From Planomicrobium sp. YIM 101495 (lineage in GTDB: Bacteria > Bacillota > Bacilli > Bacillales_A > Planococcaceae), in the NCBI RefSeq assembly GCF_009707665.1, contig NZ_WLZW01000001.1, positions 1,240,001-1,304,000 on the forward strand: a stretch of DNA of 64,000 nucleotides, read 5' to 3'. The notes under the pieces were generated by a model. That model worked only from the letters and a program-made list of their open reading frames with translations. It had not been told where the DNA came from and searched no databases. The translations under genes were made by a program, and so were the position numbers. Shown one piece after another: positions 45,307-54,154 of the stretch. The stretch's first letter is position 1, and every line of letters begins with the position of its first letter.

Positions 45307-45315
45307 CAATCCCCT

Positions 45316-46440
45316 TCACAGCTTCATCAAAAGTTTCGCGATAAGCGCTGCGCGTTTCGGGAGTTCTGAGATATTGATTTGTTCGTTGCGCGCATGAATT
45401 CCGACGCCGGATACTCCGAGGCCATCGATTGTCGGAATGCCCATGGCAGCAGTCAGGTTGCCGTCGCTTACGCCACCGACTGCAGCTTCTTTCAGATCAA
45501 GACCAAGTTCCTGCCCGACTGCACGCGCCATTTCGAACAATTGGGCAGATGCTTCTGTCCGCTCCATCGGCGGACGTGAGATACCACCTTGTACTTTAAG
45601 TTCCGTACCTTCGAGAAGTGGCGTGAGACCATGGATCAACTGATTGATGCGTTCCTGTTCGGCATTCGTCGAGGCCCGAACGTCTACACCAATTTCTGCA
45701 CGGTCCGAGACGACGTTCAGTTTCCCGCCACCCTGGAATAGCCCAACATTCAGCGTAGTGCCAAGCTCGTAGTTCGTTTGTGACTCCAGATATTCGGTCA
45801 CACGTACCGCGGCCCGAATCGCACTCGCTCCTTCTTCATGGTTGTTCCCCGCATGCGCGGACTTCCCAGTGAACTCGATAGTGTAACGCGCCGAGCCTTT
45901 ACGAGCCGTTTTCAGCGCCCCAGTCCCGACGACAGGAGGCTCCGTGACGAGTGCATAGCTGCAGCCTTCCGCTTCTCGTCGGATGACATGACGCGAAACG
46001 GGACTGCTCAATTCCTCTTCACTTGTAAACAAATACTTGATTTTCTTTTCCATCGGCAAGCCGAGCTCGCGAATGGCTTTCAATGCCCAGATTGCTTGAA
46101 CGAGACCACCTTTCATATCGAGGATGCCTGGTCCGTAAGCAATATCGCCTTCTACACGATAAGTTAGCTCGCCCGGATCCCAAACCGTATCGAAATGGGA
46201 AAGAATTAATACACATTCTTCTCCTTCTCCCGACTCGAACTTCAAGTGGTCGCCGTAATCTTTCTCTGGAATCACTTCCGCCTGGTGACCAAGGTGACGT
46301 TCGAGCAATTCCTGGATACGCGCTCCACATTGATTGCTCAGCTCTTTGTTCAAAGATGGCGAATCGCTTTCGACAAGATAGCGAATATCTTCAAGCAATT
46401 CTTCGTGATGATCTTCCATATATTTCAGTACTGGATCCAT
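45316..46440 (-). CDS. M20-family metallopeptidase (carboxypeptidase G2-like)
   Basis: 374 residues from ATG 46440 (CAGGAG 8 nt upstream). Dizinc site: ILSHFDTVWDPG (His, Asp), YGPGILDMKGG (bridging Asp), TSEEELSSP (Glu pair), LVTEPPV (Glu) and GIHARNEQ (His). The lid/dimerisation domain is about residues 175-285. The family removes C-terminal glutamate or acyl groups from small peptides and N-acyl amino acids. No signal peptide, hence cytosolic. Next to a YfcC permease, uptake then hydrolysis of a small peptide or acyl amino acid is plausible. Confidence 0.9.
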   Translation of the reverse strand: MDPVLKYMEDHHEELLEDIRYLVESDSPSLNKELSNQCGARIQELLERHLGHQAEVIPEKDYGDHLKFESGEGEECVLILSHFDTVWDPGELTYRVEGDIAYGPGILDMKGGLVQAIWALKAIRELGLPMEKKIKYLFTSEEELSSPVSRHVIRREAEGCSYALVTEPPVVGTGALKTARKGSARYTIEFTGKSAHAGNNHEEGASAIRAAVRVTEYLESQTNYELGTTLNVGLFQGGGKLNVVSDRAEIGVDVRASTNAEQERINQLIHGLTPLLEGTELKVQGGISRPPMERTEASAQLFEMARAVGQELGLDLKEAAVGGVSDGNLTAAMGIPTIDGLGVSGVGIHARNEQINISELPKRAALIAKLLMKL

Positions 46441-46463
46441 TCGTTTCACTCCTGTTCTACGAA

Positions 46464-47855
46464 TTATTTATACCCTGTAACAACTGCGAGGCCGACCATG
46501 ACGATGCCGACGATTACCCAAAGAAGGACGAGTGGCAGGACAAACTTGAACCATTTCGAATATGGGATCTTTCCGACTGCAAGTACTGCCATAAGAATGC
46601 CCGAAGTCGGCGCGATGATGTTCGTTGTTCCATCACCAAGTTTGAACGCAAGAACCGCCGTTTGGCGTGAAATATCAAGCATATCTGCAAGTGGCACCAT
46701 GAACGGCATGACGATTGCTGCTTGGCCAGTACCGGACGTGACGATCAAGTTGAACAACAAGTTGAAGAGGAACATCGCTTGTGCCGCTAAGAATAGCGGC
46801 AACTCTGCCATTGGCGTAAACGCTCCGTTGACGATTGTATCGAGGACTTTCCCGTTTTCCAGTACGATGACAACCGCCTTAGCCAAACCGATGACAAGCG
46901 CACCGTATACGATTCCTTGCGCTCCTTTAATGAAGACTTGCACATATTCATTCATTCCAAGACGTCCTACAATTGCTGCAGCGATCGACATCATGATGAA
47001 AATACCTGCAAGTTCATTCGTGCTCCACTCGAATTGGAAGACACCAAAAATGAACGTTGCCATGAAAATAAGTGCAGTCAAAAGCACCAATTTGTGACGA
47101 CCCGTAAACGGCCCGAATTCCTCAATTTTCAGCTGATCTGTTCCGTCTGTTTCAGAAAACTTCAGAAGACTCTTCGATGGATCTTTACTGATACGTTTTA
47201 CGTAAAGCAAAATATACGTCATCGTAATCGCGAGTAAGATAAAGAATGCAACAAGACGTAAATGCCAGCCCGAGAACAGCGGCAGTTCCGCAATCGATTG
47301 CGCAAGTCCGGTAATGACCGGGTCGAATGTGCCTGTTGCGACGCCGACATATTGCCCCAGGTAGACCATTGCGACACCGATGATTGGATCTAGCTTCAGC
47401 GCTTTGGCCAGAACGATGCCGATCGGGATGAAGGCAATGATTGCATTTCCGCTAATCCCGACAAAGTCCATGACGGCAAAAATCATGATGAAAACGGCAA
47501 CTAATATGTATTTCTGATTTTTTGCTCGTCCGATCAAGGCATTGACACCTGAATTGATTGCGCCGGTGTGATCGATGACGCCGACCGCTCCACCAATGAT
47601 CAAGACCATGAAGATGATTGGTGCCGAATCAATCAGTCCTTGCTGGATTGATGTGAATGTCGACAATAAAGTTGTCGGCTGATTGTCGATGCGCTCGTAC
47701 GTTCCTTCTATTACAATGTTACGGCCATCGACTTCCTCTCGTTGGAATTCGCCTGCTGGCACGATATAAGTCAGCAGTACTGCCAGAATCAATATCCCAA
47801 AAATGATGACGAATGCATCTGGCATTTCAAAACGCTTCTTTTTCACTGTGTCCAT
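46464..47855 (-). CDS. YfcC-family permease (C4-dicarboxylate/amino-acid carrier type)
   Basis: 463 residues, ATG with GGAGAG upstream, about 12 membrane spans. It opens RFEMPDAFVIIFGILILAVL...YIVPAGEF, typical of the YfcC/ArcD-like family, with FVGISGNAIIAFIPIG and SGTGQAAIVMPFMVPLAD. The family exchanges or imports amino acids, peptides or dicarboxylates. It is followed 23 nt later by the M20 peptidase gene, which suggests a shared substrate. Confidence 0.9.
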   Translation of the reverse strand: MDTVKKKRFEMPDAFVIIFGILILAVLLTYIVPAGEFQREEVDGRNIVIEGTYERIDNQPTTLLSTFTSIQQGLIDSAPIIFMVLIIGGAVGVIDHTGAINSGVNALIGRAKNQKYILVAVFIMIFAVMDFVGISGNAIIAFIPIGIVLAKALKLDPIIGVAMVYLGQYVGVATGTFDPVITGLAQSIAELPLFSGWHLRLVAFFILLAITMTYILLYVKRISKDPSKSLLKFSETDGTDQLKIEEFGPFTGRHKLVLLTALIFMATFIFGVFQFEWSTNELAGIFIMMSIAAAIVGRLGMNEYVQVFIKGAQGIVYGALVIGLAKAVVIVLENGKVLDTIVNGAFTPMAELPLFLAAQAMFLFNLLFNLIVTSGTGQAAIVMPFMVPLADMLDISRQTAVLAFKLGDGTTNIIAPTSGILMAVLAVGKIPYSKWFKFVLPLVLLWVIVGIVMVGLAVVTGYK

Positions 47856-48169
47856 AATTTACTCTCCTTCGTCATCGGGTAAGGTGTCCCAAGCCAAGTG
47901 GCTGTTCCTCTTCTTTCCCAAATAGTATGTATTTCAAGATTATCGTATCAACTGCATAAGAATGGTGTCAATTTATAGAAAATTAAAGATTTACACTTAA
48001 CTAAAAATGGCTTGTAATTTTCAACGATTTCATCTTAAAACTTTAAATACATTTTTTATTATCAGAAAAAATTGATTAGATTGAATGTTAGTGTTACATT
48101 ATTGAAAGGGCTTTCTTTGAATTATATTCAACTTTATTGAACCAACTTAAACCAAGGGGGATGATGGAC
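47856..48169. promoter_or_regulatory. Divergent promoter region, YfcC / HMG-CoA reductase
   Basis: 314 bp, AT-rich, no gene. For the reductase, TTGATT (48072-48077), 17-bp spacer and TACATT (48095-48100) form a moderate sigma-A promoter. The co-transcribed XRE-cupin regulator probably binds here. I could not define its site. Confidence 0.5.
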
Positions 48170-49456
48170 ATGAAAGATTTGAATTCAAGAATTTCGGGTT
48201 TTTATAACAAAGAGACTGAAGAGCGTCAGCAAATTCTAAAAGAACGACTCAACTTGACTGATGGCCAGCTGGAGAAATTGCAAACGGACAGTGCGGGCTT
48301 ACCTTTGGACGTTGCAGATCGAATGATCGAGAACGTCGTAGGGAGATTCCAGCTTCCGTTCGGTATCGCTACGAACTTTACGGTGAATGGTCAGGATTAC
48401 CTGATTCCGATGGCTGTGGAAGAACCTTCTGTTGTTGCGGCAGCTTCTAACATGGCTCGAATCGCCAGAGAATCAGGCGGCTTCCAAACTTCATATACCG
48501 GTTCTATCATGATTGCACAAATGCATATTCTTGACCTCAATGATACAAACGAAGCGCAGCAGAAAATCCAGGATGCGAAACAAACTCTATTGGATCAAGC
48601 GAATACGTTTGATAAAACGCTGACTAGCTTGGGCGGCGGCGCGATTGATATTGAGTTGAGAACTTTGCAATTGCGGAATGGCGAGGAAGTTCTCGCGTTA
48701 CACCTTCTAGTGGATGTCCTGGATGCGATGGGTGCCAACACGGTCAATACGATGACTGAAAAACTGACACCTGAAATCGAACAGCTGACCGGCGGCAAAG
48801 TATTGCTGCGCATTCTCAGCAACCTCGCCTCGTACCGCCTGGCCAAAGCCACTGTTTCCATTCCTGTCGAGCATTTGGCAACGGAAGGATTTTCTGGTGA
48901 AGAAGTCGCCAAACGAATGGTGCTCGCCAATGAAATCGCTTGGGCTGATCCTTACAGAGCCGCAACGCATAACAAAGGGATCATGAACGGCATCGACCCT
49001 GTAGTCCTTGCGACAGGAAACGACTGGCGTGCGATTGAAGCCGGTGCTCACGCCTATGCAGCGCGCGACGGACAATACCGCGCTTTGACAGAGTGGCAGC
49101 TCGAAGATGGTCAATTAAAAGGTGTCCTAGAATTGCCTATGGCTGTCGGTATTGTAGGCGGAGCAACGAAAACACACCCAACCGCTCAACTGGCACTTGA
49201 AATCATGGGAATCCAGTCGAGCTCTGACTTGGCTCAGCTGATTGCGGCTGTCGGACTGTCCCAGAACATGGGTGCAATCAAGGCACTTGCAACTGAAGGC
49301 ATCCAGCGCGGACACATGGCGCTCCATGCCCGGAACATCGCTGTTCAAGCCGGTGCTTCGAATGAACAGATCGATTGGCTGACGAAGCAAATGGTCAGTG
49401 AAAAGAATGTTCATATCGACAGAGCGAAAGAACTTCTGCAGCAAGTGAAAAATTAA
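48170..49456 (+). CDS. mvaA: Class II (degradative-type) HMG-CoA reductase
   Basis: 428 residues from ATG 48170 (AAGGGGG 9 nt upstream; ATG 48161 and 48164 abut it), the same length class as the Pseudomonas mevalonii enzyme. Motifs: ENVVGRFQLPFGIATNF (catalytic Glu), GGAIDIELRTL, DAMGANTVNTMTE, THNKGIMNGIDPV (catalytic Lys), GIVGGATKTHPTA and the C-terminal GIQRGHMALHARNIA (catalytic His). It interconverts mevalonate and HMG-CoA. No other mevalonate-pathway gene adjoins. Association with a regulator and a permease points to mevalonate catabolism rather than isoprenoid synthesis (inference). Confidence 0.95.
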   Translation: MKDLNSRISGFYNKETEERQQILKERLNLTDGQLEKLQTDSAGLPLDVADRMIENVVGRFQLPFGIATNFTVNGQDYLIPMAVEEPSVVAAASNMARIARESGGFQTSYTGSIMIAQMHILDLNDTNEAQQKIQDAKQTLLDQANTFDKTLTSLGGGAIDIELRTLQLRNGEEVLALHLLVDVLDAMGANTVNTMTEKLTPEIEQLTGGKVLLRILSNLASYRLAKATVSIPVEHLATEGFSGEEVAKRMVLANEIAWADPYRAATHNKGIMNGIDPVVLATGNDWRAIEAGAHAYAARDGQYRALTEWQLEDGQLKGVLELPMAVGIVGGATKTHPTAQLALEIMGIQSSSDLAQLIAAVGLSQNMGAIKALATEGIQRGHMALHARNIAVQAGASNEQIDWLTKQMVSEKNVHIDRAKELLQQVKN

Positions 49457-49476
49457 AGTGAAGTGAGTGGACCAAT

Positions 49477-50031
49477 ATGAAGCCGGAAGCCATCGGGAAG
49501 AAAATCAAAGAGTTAAGAAGAAAAAGAAACTTAACTCAGCAGGAACTTGCAGAAAAATGCGGATTTACGAACAGCTTACTTTCTAAAATCGAGAATGGAC
49601 AAACAGGTTCTGCGATAGCGACACTTTCCAAGATCGCTTCTGCACTCGGCGTCTCTCTTTCTTGGCTCCTTCAAGATGAAGAGCAGCAATCCCTTATTAT
49701 TTTGAAGAAGGAAGATCGTCAAACCGTTCCTGCAGGAGAAGAAATCGGGTATCTCTACGAACCTCTTGCAAACCATTCCGTCAGCAGCAAGATCGAACCG
49801 GTCTTGGTGAGTGTACTGCCGGAAAATAAGGATCTGACGCCTTATACACATGATGAAGACGAATTCATTCTCGTACTTTCCGGAACAATCAACTTGAATT
49901 ACAACGGCGAACTTCAAACACTGAACCAAGGAGACAGCGCTTATTTCAACGGCGGGATTCCACACGTTTTTCTGCCGGCGAATGATCGTAAAGCTCAAGT
50001 CTTATCTATTTTTATTTCGAAACTGCATTGA
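49477..50031 (+). CDS. XRE-family regulator with cupin sensor domain
   Basis: 184 residues. HTH at about 7-62 (LTQQELAEKCGFTNSLLSKIENGQTGSAIATLSKIASAL) and a C-terminal cupin barrel at about 105-180 (DEDEFILVLSGTINLNYNGEL, GDSAYFNGGIPHVF). Such regulators bind a small effector in the cupin. Between the HMG-CoA reductase and transporter genes it is probably the local controller, perhaps sensing mevalonate (inference). Confidence 0.9.
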   Translation: MKPEAIGKKIKELRRKRNLTQQELAEKCGFTNSLLSKIENGQTGSAIATLSKIASALGVSLSWLLQDEEQQSLIILKKEDRQTVPAGEEIGYLYEPLANHSVSSKIEPVLVSVLPENKDLTPYTHDEDEFILVLSGTINLNYNGELQTLNQGDSAYFNGGIPHVFLPANDRKAQVLSIFISKLH

Positions 50032-50044
50032 GGGGGATTAAACA

Positions 50045-50287
50045 ATGGAAGAAAAGAAACACGCTTATTACGATGTCTGGGGTGACAATGTTGAGCTGAA
50101 AGACCTGACTTTCTCTCTTGTACTTTCCATAGCAGGTACGCTGGGGGGATATTTGCTGGCGCCAAATGAAGAGCCGATGCCGCTCGTATTCGGTCTTGTC
50201 GGAGGCGTCATCGCTTTCGCTATCTCCAGCATCTTCATAAAGCCGAAACGCCTGGTCAAGATGGATAAGGAAGAGGTGGGTGAATAA
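50045..50287 (+). CDS. Small two-span membrane protein, possible TctB-like partner
   Basis: 80 residues, ATG 8 nt after GAGGGGG. A charged N-terminus is followed by two hydrophobic spans (LTFSLVLSIAGTLGGYLLA and LVFGLVGGVIAFAISSIFI) and a basic tail. The stop overlaps the start of the TctA-type gene (TAATG). TctB subunits are usually ~150 residues with four spans, so this would be a minimal version. Function assigned only by position. Confidence 0.65.
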   Translation: MEEKKHAYYDVWGDNVELKDLTFSLVLSIAGTLGGYLLAPNEEPMPLVFGLVGGVIAFAISSIFIKPKRLVKMDKEEVGE

Positions 50288-51636
50288 TGGATTTAACGAT
50301 TATTTTAATGATGATCGTCGCAAGTGTCGGTGGAGCCGCTCTTTATACGATCATCGGAATCGCGCCGGGAACTGATGAAACAGCGGTCTTGGCGCCTGTC
50401 ACATTGGCGCTCGTACTACTTGGTGTTTCTCCCTATGTCGTCCTGGCCTTCTTCATCTCGGCGATTGTCGCGAAGAAACTGACGGATTCCATACCGGTCG
50501 CTCTCGCCGGGATTCCCGGAGGTGTCATGTCCGCCCCGATGGTGGAACACGCCATGGTGCTCAAGAAACACGGCATACCGGATGTCAGTATCAAAAAAAT
50601 GGCTTCCGGCTCTGTGATCGGTACGATTGTTGCAATTCCTTTGAGTGTATTGGTTGCGAGTCTGATCATCCCTTATGCGGAAACAATCAGTGCACATTCA
50701 GGACTGATTTTCTTCATTGGCGCAATCTTCCTTGCCCTGCTTGCAGCTAACAAAGTGCTTTCATTACTGATGATCATCCCATTTGCATTGCTGATCCAAG
50801 GTCTTCGCCATCTTTATTGGGATATCGGCGTAGTGCCTGAAGGAAGTACTGTTTTTGTATCGTTCTTCCTTGGGATTACAATCGGGCCTGTCATCTTCAA
50901 GCTTTTTGAACTCTTGAATAAAGAAAACCGCGGTCCCGAGCATGCACTAGGGATTAAAGAGATCCTTCTGAAGAAACCTGAACCAGTAAAAGGGTTTCCG
51001 AACCCGTTCAAGATCTTGACGAAAAAAGAAGTCGGAACTTCGGCACTCGGAAGTGTGCTCGGAACAGTGACGTTCTTTTTGACTCCTGTCGGCATGACAA
51101 TCTTTCTCGGAGAATTCCTGACAAGGCATATCAAAAACCCAGTCGAGAGAGCATCACGTGCGATTTCAACAATGGATGGCTTAACGAATGCAGCCTATCT
51201 TTCAGGCACGCTCATTCCGTTGATTGCAATCGGGCTTCCTCTGTCGCCTATGGCAATCGGTCCTGCGAACGCATTATTCAATGCACCACCTGTCTTTACG
51301 CCAGAGCATAATATCCATCATATCCTTTCAATGGGCGAAATTGTCATCGCCACCTTGATTGGTGCTGGAATTGCCATTATCATTACTTTCTATGCAACTA
51401 TTAAGTATGCCAATCAAATCTCTTCATTCGTTTTCAAACGAATTCCGCACGAAGCATTGATCGGCTTATTCGCGGGACTTGTTGCAATGCTCGCATTTAT
51501 GGATGCCGGCTGGATCAATATCTTCGGCGTCATGCTAGTCGCATTAGTTTCTGGTGCACTTTACCGGCAAGGTGTGAACTACGGCGTCATGTTCATGATC
51601 CTCTACGCTGCGCCTTGGTTGCTTGGACTCGTGTGA
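50287..51636 (+). CDS. TctA-type permease
   Basis: 449 residues, about 11-12 membrane spans. Resembles the large TctA subunit: IIGIAPGTDETAVLAPVTLAL near the N-terminus (the GIxPG repeat), VALAGIPGGVMSAPMVEHAM, and a second inverted-type repeat around GLPLSPMAIGPANALF. No TctC binding protein is encoded nearby, so it may work without one or borrow a distant one. Location after an HMG-CoA reductase gene suggests mevalonate or a similar hydroxy acid as cargo (inference). Confidence 0.75.
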   Translation: MDLTIILMMIVASVGGAALYTIIGIAPGTDETAVLAPVTLALVLLGVSPYVVLAFFISAIVAKKLTDSIPVALAGIPGGVMSAPMVEHAMVLKKHGIPDVSIKKMASGSVIGTIVAIPLSVLVASLIIPYAETISAHSGLIFFIGAIFLALLAANKVLSLLMIIPFALLIQGLRHLYWDIGVVPEGSTVFVSFFLGITIGPVIFKLFELLNKENRGPEHALGIKEILLKKPEPVKGFPNPFKILTKKEVGTSALGSVLGTVTFFLTPVGMTIFLGEFLTRHIKNPVERASRAISTMDGLTNAAYLSGTLIPLIAIGLPLSPMAIGPANALFNAPPVFTPEHNIHHILSMGEIVIATLIGAGIAIIITFYATIKYANQISSFVFKRIPHEALIGLFAGLVAMLAFMDAGWINIFGVMLVALVSGALYRQGVNYGVMFMILYAAPWLLGLV

Positions 51637-51654
51637 GCAGGAAAATTATATGAA

Positions 51655-51691
51655 AAAGGAGCTGTCTCGAGATGAGACAGCTCCTTTTTTT
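51655..51691 (+). terminator. Terminator of the HMG-CoA reductase operon
   Basis: AAAAGGAGCTGTCTC pairs with GAGACAGCTCCTTTT around GAGAT, with a seven-T tail. Confidence 0.92.
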
Positions 51692-51710
51692 GTGAGAATT
51701 GATGAAACAC

Positions 51711-51769
51711 GTAAAGTTTTCTTTACATTTAATTTTTTTATTATATACTCCACGTAAAGATATCTTTAC
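51711..51769 (+). promoter_or_regulatory. Promoter flanked by two identical-arm operators
   Basis: GTAAAG-TTTT-CTTTAC (51711-51726) overlaps the -35 TTTACA (51722-51727). GTAAAG-ATAT-CTTTAC (51754-51769) lies at the start-site region after the -10 TATACT (51744-51749). Two 16-bp palindromes with the same arms around a promoter are the classic arrangement for autorepression by the small XRE protein encoded next. Confidence 0.75.
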
Positions 51770-51795
51770 TTTTGAAAATGAAAGCAGGGGTGGAT

Positions 51796-52005
51796 ATGCC
51801 AGTAAAGAACAATATTCAAAAAATCAGGAAAGAACGCGGGATCAAGCAAATCACCATGGCGGAAGATCTGCAGGTGACACGGCAGACATTTACAGCCATC
51901 GAGAAGAACAAATATAATCCGAGTCTGGAGCTGGCATTGAAAATCATCAAATACTTCAATTTGCCGATCGAAGAAGTATTTATTTTAGAGGAGGAGAAAA
52001 AATGA
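51796..52005 (+). CDS. Small XRE-family repressor (YozG type)
   Basis: 69 residues from ATG 51796 (AGGGG upstream). Almost entirely a Cro/CI helix-turn-helix (IQKIRKERGIKQITMAEDLQ, TRQTFTAIEKNKYNPSLELAL), ending IEEVFILEEEKK. Its stop overlaps the membrane-protein start (ATGA). It is a single-domain DNA-binding protein, probably dimeric, that controls its own two-gene operon through the paired palindromes upstream. Confidence 0.9.
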   Translation: MPVKNNIQKIRKERGIKQITMAEDLQVTRQTFTAIEKNKYNPSLELALKIIKYFNLPIEEVFILEEEKK

Positions 52006-52394
52006 TGAACAAAAAGAAACTGCAAAAATGGAATTTCACACTGGCAGCAATGGGTGGACTGATCGGGATGCTTCTTGGAACAGTTTTCACTAAGGGGCTG
52101 GATTGGTCCGCGATCCTTGGGGCTTTTACTGCTTTCGCAATCATTTTTCTCATCAACTTCTTTTATGTACGTTCTAAAAGCGACAAGACGCCAGAAGTGG
52201 ACGAACGGACAATCCTCAATATGCGGAAATATTACGCAATCATCGCAAATGTATTCCTGGGCATCCTGTTCCTGTCTTTGGCAGCTGTTACCTACATGGG
52301 GTACGAGCAAATCTCCCTTTCCTATCTCTGGATTTTCATCATTTCCTATATGCTTATCAGTGGTGTTGGAGCACTTATCGTTAATAATCGGTAA
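52002..52394 (+). CDS. Four-span membrane protein coupled to the XRE repressor
   Basis: 130 residues, ATG within GAGGAGGAG context. Two N-terminal spans (about 12-30 and 36-56), a charged loop with VRSKSDKTPEVDERT, then two spans (about 78-98 and 105-127). XRE plus DUF2178-like membrane-protein pairs of this type are frequent in Firmicutes; their function is poorly known. The loop may tether or modulate the repressor (speculative). Confidence 0.8.
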   Translation: MMNKKKLQKWNFTLAAMGGLIGMLLGTVFTKGLDWSAILGAFTAFAIIFLINFFYVRSKSDKTPEVDERTILNMRKYYAIIANVFLGILFLSLAAVTYMGYEQISLSYLWIFIISYMLISGVGALIVNNR

Positions 52395-52426
52395 GAAGAC
52401 AGCAGATGTCTGGCACAACCAAAAAA

Positions 52427-52454
52427 CACTGTGTTCCCATATGAGAACACAGTG
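52427..52454. terminator. Terminator between convergent genes
   Basis: CACTGTGTTC pairs with GAACACAGTG around CCATATGA, preceded by an A-run that gives a T-run on the minus strand. A half GTCTGGCAC repeat lies just before it (52408-52416). Confidence 0.8.
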
Positions 52455-52470
52455 CTTCGTATTTGTTTCT

Positions 52471-53961
52471 TCACTTCTTCCGTAGTGCCGCTTCCCTCTG
52501 GATATCCTTCATGAATGATACCCCCATCAAGATAATCACGATGGCAAAGGGCAAGGCTGCGATGATCAGCATGTTTTGCAGTCCCTGGGTTCCGCCGAAA
52601 TAGACGACGACTGCCGCGACCGCCGATTGAATCAGGCCCCATGTGACTTTGACTGAGTTACCTGGATTCAAGAGACCATTCGTGCTCAGCATACCGAGTA
52701 CGAAGGTTGCGGAGTCAGCTGATGTGATAAAGAAGATCGCGATGACGAATAGAGTCAAGATCGACAAGAGTATGCCAAGCGGATATTCGTGCAAGACACC
52801 GAACGTCGATGTTTCGAGTGAAAATGTTGAAATCGTAGCAATGCCGAACTGCTCGAGCTGCAGCGCAGACACACCGAAGACGGAGAAGAAAATAAAGCAG
52901 ACGACTGCCGGCAGCAAAAGAACCCCCGTCATGAACTCCTTGATGGTCCGGCCTCTCGAAATACGGGCAATAAAGATCCCGACAAATGGTGCCCATGAAA
53001 TCCACCATGCCCAATAAAAGATGGTCCAGGCGTTAATCCAGCTGCGGTTGTCGCCATCCATCGGTGCGAGGCGCAGGCTCATCTTGAAAAAGTCCGTGAC
53101 GTAACTGCCGAGCGTGTGCGTGAACATGTTGACGATGTACATCGTCGGACCCACGATGAAAAGTAAGATGAGCAAAACAAAAGCGAGTCCCATATTGATA
53201 TTACTCAAATACTTGATTCCGCGTCCAATCCCTGACCAGGCAGACCAGCAAAATAGCGCGGTTGCGACGATTAGGACGATCAATTGGACCACGAAATTAT
53301 TCGGCGTTCCGAACAAGAAAGACAGACCGCCTGTAATCTGGGCAGAACCGAAGCCAAGCGTGGCTGCGACGCCGACCACTGTCGCAAACACCGCGAGTAT
53401 ATCAACCGCTTTTCCGAGCCACCCTTTCATCAGCTTTTCTCCGAATAGCGGAATCAGTGTAGCACTGATCAAGCCGGGCGTGCCCCGGTTGAACTTAAAG
53501 TAGGCCAAGATCAGCCCGACAATTCCATAAATAGCCCAGGCATGGATACCCCAGTGGAAGAATGAATATTTCAAGGCATCAAGCACAGCCTGATCCGTTC
53601 CTTCTTCCGCTACTGGGCTGCTCGTGAAGGCGTGTGAAATCGGTTCGGCCGTCGTCCAAAAGACGAGACCCATCCCCATTCCAGCACTGAACAGCATGGC
53701 AAACCAGGACAGCCGGCTGAATTCCGGCTTGTCATCCTTCTTTCCCAGTTTTACATTGCCAAAGCGCGAAAACATCATGTAAACACAGAAAACAAGGATG
53801 GCGATGACCAACAATAAATAAAACCAGCCGAATCGCGTAGTCAATTCATTCGTGATCGTTGCGGTAAATGTATTCAAGTTTTCCGGAGCAAGTGCTCCCC
53901 ATAAAACGACTGCGAGTGAAATCAAAACAGAAATCCAAAATACTTGCGTTGCTTTCTTCAT
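52471..53961 (-). CDS. opuD: BCCT-family betaine/choline transporter
   Basis: 496 residues, ATG with CGAGGTGA upstream, 12 membrane spans. BCCT signatures: WFAMLFSAGMGMGLVFWTTA, the betaine-cage region FYWAWWISWAPFVGIFIARI, and SRGRTIKEF. Sodium-coupled uptake of glycine betaine or a related osmoprotectant. It is adjacent to the OpuA-type ABC genes, forming an osmoprotection block. The opuD name rests on family resemblance; choline or carnitine transport is possible. Confidence 0.92.
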   Translation of the reverse strand: MKKATQVFWISVLISLAVVLWGALAPENLNTFTATITNELTTRFGWFYLLLVIAILVFCVYMMFSRFGNVKLGKKDDKPEFSRLSWFAMLFSAGMGMGLVFWTTAEPISHAFTSSPVAEEGTDQAVLDALKYSFFHWGIHAWAIYGIVGLILAYFKFNRGTPGLISATLIPLFGEKLMKGWLGKAVDILAVFATVVGVAATLGFGSAQITGGLSFLFGTPNNFVVQLIVLIVATALFCWSAWSGIGRGIKYLSNINMGLAFVLLILLFIVGPTMYIVNMFTHTLGSYVTDFFKMSLRLAPMDGDNRSWINAWTIFYWAWWISWAPFVGIFIARISRGRTIKEFMTGVLLLPAVVCFIFFSVFGVSALQLEQFGIATISTFSLETSTFGVLHEYPLGILLSILTLFVIAIFFITSADSATFVLGMLSTNGLLNPGNSVKVTWGLIQSAVAAVVVYFGGTQGLQNMLIIAALPFAIVIILMGVSFMKDIQREAALRKK

Positions 53962-54154
53962 GCGTCACCTCGTGAATCTCTTATATTTGGCTTCTATGGC
54001 TTGCGGAAGTTGAAAAAAGTACTATTAGTCCAACCCTTTCCCACCAGTTAAAGCGTCCCACCCTCTTCCCATTATTTTTTAGCCAGTACTATACTAACAT
54101 ATGTCTACTGTGAGTGGAGCTGTATGCCGGCATTTGTCTTCTATAGCCGGCGAT

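Larger units (their letters stand above)
44873..45315. other. Intergenic region holding a 21-bp periodic array
   Basis: 443 bp with no supportable gene. It contains the periodic array at 45096-45240 and a GTGCCAGACAC palindrome at 45283-45306. The remaining ~220 bp next to the YubB-like gene is AT-rich and presumably holds its promoter. Confidence 0.6.

Noticed and set aside
45002..45319. Minus-strand open frames through array A giving heptapeptide-like repeats (NRxxxxx and xITGxPx)
   Set aside because: The frame starts inside a GTGCCAGACAC hairpin, lacks a ribosome site, and two different frames are equally open; the regularity comes from the 21-bp DNA period being a multiple of three.
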